Source: Scilla litardierei
Taxonomy: Eukaryota > Streptophyta > Magnoliopsida > Asparagales > Asparagaceae
Length of the DNA stretch: 64,000 bases
Direction: 5' to 3'
Assembly: GCA_030789695.1 (NCBI GenBank)
Contig: JAULAV010008793.1
Location: 21,291 to 85,290 of the forward strand
The position numbers and the translations under genes were made by a program. How positions within the stretch are numbered: the first letter of the stretch is position 1; each line of letters starts with the position of its first letter. Shown piece after piece: positions 60,650 to 64,000 of the stretch. The notes under the pieces are model-generated. The model was given only the letters and a program-made list of their open reading frames with translations. It searched no databases and was not told the DNA's origin.

Positions 60650-61125
60650 TCATTTCAGATTTTCCCCCGCGAAATCTTTGTTCCCAAAAAAATTATTTCC
60701 ACAGCCAAAATTGCGTGGAACAACGAATTAGAGTAAAAATATTTAGCGACACGGGCGCCCTCGATGCTGAACAACACATTCGGCATGGGCGCCTTTGACG
60801 CGGAACAATAAATTAGCGTTAAAAAATCGACGCGGGCGCCTTCCGCGCGGATCAACAAATTAGTGTAAAAAAATTAGCGGGAGCCTTCGGCGCGGCTCAT
60901 TAAAATCTTTATTTTCCTAAAAATTATTTCCCCTTCCAAAATTTTGGGACATTCACAATTTAAAAGATCAAAAATTTAGCGGGCGCTTTCGGCTCGGTAT
61001 TTTCCCAAGAATTATTTTTCCTTCCAAAATTTTGGGACATTCACAATTTAAAATCACAATTTAAAAGAACAAAAATTTAGCGGCCTCCTTCGGCGTGGAC
61101 GACTTCGGCGCGGGCCGAGTCAATG
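60650..61125. repeat. Helitron 3' subterminal degenerate repeats
   Basis: Several copies of a pattern like AAAAATTTAGCGGGCGCCTTCGGCGCGG with spacers containing CCTTCCAAAATTTTGGGAC and ATTCACAATTTAAAA. They alternate GC-rich and AT-rich words and are not coding. A short frame at 60655-60858 (minus) falls within this repeat and is not supported. Confidence 0.7.
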
Positions 61126-61404
61126 TGCAAAGGTTTTTAAACGTGTCATTTTTTTGTAATGGGAAAAAATTTTAAACGTGTTATTTTTTGGTAATTGGGA
61201 AAAAAATAATGTGTTATGTGCTTGTGCTTAGGATTTTTTGGCTTCTACTTGTCCTCGAATACATAATAATTTTATCCAAAACTTCACTAATCATTTACAA
61301 CCTTGACATTCCTCGATTTTTACGAAACCCACACATAGATCATATCACAACACAAGCACAAACAAAGCTTATTTACAAAAATGCTAATTTACAAAAAAGC
61401 TAAT

Positions 61405-61826
<422 letters not shown>

Positions 61827-61889
61827 AGTTCTCGAAACAGCAAGCTTTAAGCAAGTAAAAAAAGGGACATATATATTAAACAAAGAAAC

Positions 61890-62378
61890 TTACCGGAAAC
61901 GGAACAGATCGTTCGGCGCGGCAACTGAGCTTTGGGTCATGATATAAGGATCATACGTGAACAGATCAGAAGGGTAAGGATCTCCATAATACTGCGGGTA
62001 GTACTGCCCTGCATACGATTCTAGGGGTTGAGGATCAAAGTAGAGATATTGGACATTGTAATCTAGGATTGGTGGCTGCTGCTGATATTGATCGTGACCG
62101 TATGGATCCATCCACCAGCTCTGAGGTTGAAGATCACAGTAGGGATATTGCTGATGATAATATTGGCCATTGTATTGATTGTATGGATCCATCCACCAGC
62201 TCTGTGGTTGAAGATCAGAGTAGGGATATTGCTGATGATAATATTGAATGTTGATATTTATTCTAGTCTGCCTTTCGGCAAAGCTGTTGATCTCCCCCAA
62301 AAGTCTCTTCCTCTCCCCCATGTCACTCAATAAAGCCTCTTGCTCTTCTCCATAAAGTCTCTTGCTCTCCCTAGGCAC
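61890..62378 (-). CDS. Tyr/Gln/Pro-rich ORF inside the Helitron, possible exon
   Basis: 163 codons starting MPRESKRLYGEEQEALLSDM and ending NDLFRFR. The N-terminal 45 residues are charged. The rest is rich in Tyr, Gln, Pro and Asp, with a 27-residue near-duplication (QYYHQQYPYSDLQPQSWWMD and QYYHQQYPYCDLQPQSWWMD). I recognise no family. The stop codon TAA is part of a strong donor, CGG/TAAGT read as G/GTAAGT, and the start is preceded by a possible acceptor (TTGCGTGCCTAG), so it may be an internal exon rather than a complete gene. The E3-derived fragment lies just downstream on the same strand. It could be a second captured fragment or Helitron-specific sequence. Confidence 0.5.
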   Translation of the reverse strand: MPRESKRLYGEEQEALLSDMGERKRLLGEINSFAERQTRININIQYYHQQYPYSDLQPQSWWMDPYNQYNGQYYHQQYPYCDLQPQSWWMDPYGHDQYQQQPPILDYNVQYLYFDPQPLESYAGQYYPQYYGDPYPSDLFTYDPYIMTQSSVAAPNDLFRFR

Positions 62379-62608
62379 GCAACCAAACAGGTTGTGTTAA
62401 TATTAGAGTTTAATATTAGAGTTTAAAATAGAATCCAAATGGGACCCGCAAATCTGCAAGTAAAGCTAAACTTAATCTTGCAAGTTTAATATCAACCGTC
62501 CATCATCCAAGATTAAATCCTGGCCGTCTTTTATCTACCCCCTTTGTCCTAGTCAGCTTGTCCTAGTCAGCCCTAGGATTCAAAAAACTCTGTCAAATGT
62601 AATATAGA

Positions 62609-64000
62609 TGATTTTATAGACTAAGTTTGTCTACTCTTATTTTTCAGTTAAACAAGCTCCCAGTTCGGACGGACATATTTGCAGATTTTTCTGACCTCGA
62701 GGCTATTTTCTACATTTTTGGAAGATATGCATCTTTTTATAAAATGAAATGATTTTTTGGCCTAATTTTGTCTTCTCTTAATTTTAAGTTGAAGATGGCG
62801 ATCTTCTGGTTCCAACGGATATTTTTGCGTATTTTTCTTAGCTCCGTGCTGTTTTCTATGTTTTCTATAAGATATGGATATTTAGATTAAATGATATGAT
62901 TTTTCTAGCCAAATTAAATGATATGATTTTTTAGCCAAATTTTGTCTTCTCTTATTTCAGTTGAAGATGACGATCTCTCGACAGACATTTTTACGGATTT
63001 TTCTGAGCTCATTGCTATTTTTTACATTTTATTGAAGATAATGATCTTTTTATTAACTGATAGGATTTTTATAGCCTAATTTTGTCTTCTCTTATTTTTC
63101 AGTTGAAAATAGCGATCTCCCGGTTCCAACGGACTTCTTTTCAGATTTTTCAAATCTCGGAACTATATTTCTATATTTTCGGGAAGTTATGGATCTTTTT
63201 ATTAAATAATATGTTTTGGCCTAATTTTTTCTTCTCCTATTTTTTATTTGAAGTTGGTGAACTCCCGGTTCTAACAGACATTTTTGTAAATTTTTCTGAC
63301 CTCGGGAATATTATTTTACAGTTTATTAAAGAAGTGGTTCATTTTATTAAATGATATGATTTTTATAGACTAAGTTTGCCATTTGTTATTTTTCAGTCGA
63401 AGATAGTGATATCCCGTTTCTAACAGAATTTTTTGTTGAATTTTCTGATCTCGGGGATATTTACTAAATCTTACGGAAGCGATGTATCTTTCTATTAAAT
63501 GGTATGATTTTTATAGCCTAAGTTGTCTTCTCTTATTTTTCAGTTAAAGATGTCGATCTCCTGGTTCCAACGGAATTTTTTGCGGATTTTTCATAGCTCC
63601 GAGCTATTTTCTAGATTTTCTGTAAGATGTGAAATTTATACAAAATGACATGATTTTATAGCCTAATTTTATCTTCTTTGATTTTTTTAGTTGAAGATGG
63701 CGATCTCCCCTGTTTCAACTGACATTTTTGCAGACTTTTTGGAGCTCCGAGAAATTTTCTACAATTTCTGTAAGATATAGATCTTTATATTAAATGATAT
63801 GATTTTTTTAACCAATTCTTTTCTCATGTTTTTTAGTTGAGATGGCGATCTCTCGGTTCCAACGGAAATTTTTGCGTATTTTTCTGAGCTCGGGGCTATT
63901 TTCTATATGTTCTTAAAGATAATGATCTTTATATTAATTGATATGATTTTTGTTGTCTAATTTTGTATTCTCTTATTGGAATAATTTTGTATTCTCTTAT
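62609..64000 (+). repeat. Satellite 1 array, segment 5, running off the right edge
   Basis: Resumes exactly where the array was broken by the Helitron. The variants that follow (GCTCCCAGTTCGGACGGACA, then TCTCTCGACAGACATTTTTA, then ACTTCTTTTCAGATTTTTC, then GTGAACTCCCGGTTCTAAC) are in the same order as at 11220-11900 and 52500-53150. A short duplication, GATTAAATGATATGATTTTT, lies near 62885-62935. Confidence 0.96.

Overview
The window is repeat-dense nuclear DNA from a flowering plant. This follows from plant-type LTR retrotransposons (Ty1/copia and Tat-like Ty3/gypsy), an L1-type plant LINE, a Mutator-type MITE, a Helitron carrying a piece of a plant mitochondrial dihydrolipoyl dehydrogenase gene, and about 24 kb of AT-rich tandem satellite. 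I see no intact host gene. The satellite (period about 148 bp, close to a nucleosome core) and the depth of nesting suggest centromeric or pericentromeric heterochromatin. A monocot is possible, but the sequence does not settle the species.

Layout. 1-4807: an internally deleted Tat-like gypsy element read on the minus strand (5' LTR 3849-4807, gag 2163-3835, 90-bp tandem repeats, antisense ORF), its left end cut by a copia LTR end (1-136). 4808-8416: satellite 1, interrupted by a 327-bp MITE (5162-5488). 8417-10905: 5'-truncated LINE, minus strand. 10906-13752: satellite 1. 13753-30655: a gag-only copia element (minus) with two later insertions, a 7.7-kb copia element (16685-24417, plus) and a 3.4-kb solo-LTR-like element (24864-28281). 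30656-32046: satellite 1. 32047-45673: a foreign block with no duplicated target site: gypsy integrase to 3' LTR (32047-37896), copia gag plus 5' LTR (37897-41020, minus), a second unrelated satellite of about 323 bp (41021-45070), and a copia LTR piece (45071-45673). 45674-64000: satellite 1, split by a 1989-bp Helitron (60620-62608).

How the parts relate. Satellite 1 is the host matrix and the other elements landed in it or in each other. Because the satellite sequence is known, several insertions can be checked by rejoining the flanks: the MITE has a 9-bp target duplication, the inner copia a perfect 5-bp one, the solo LTR a perfect 5-bp one, and the Helitron sits exactly between A and T with no duplication. 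Satellite 1 also has higher-order structure: the same ordered runs of variant, shortened and inverted monomers recur in distant parts of the window.

Most notable: (i) the Helitron with a captured gene tail and a possible chimeric exon-intron-exon structure; (ii) antisense ORFs in two gypsy elements that share a short phase-0 intron at the same place; (iii) the composite higher-order repeats, including an inverted block flanked by shortened monomers. All retrotransposon coding regions seen carry stops, frameshifts or deletions.
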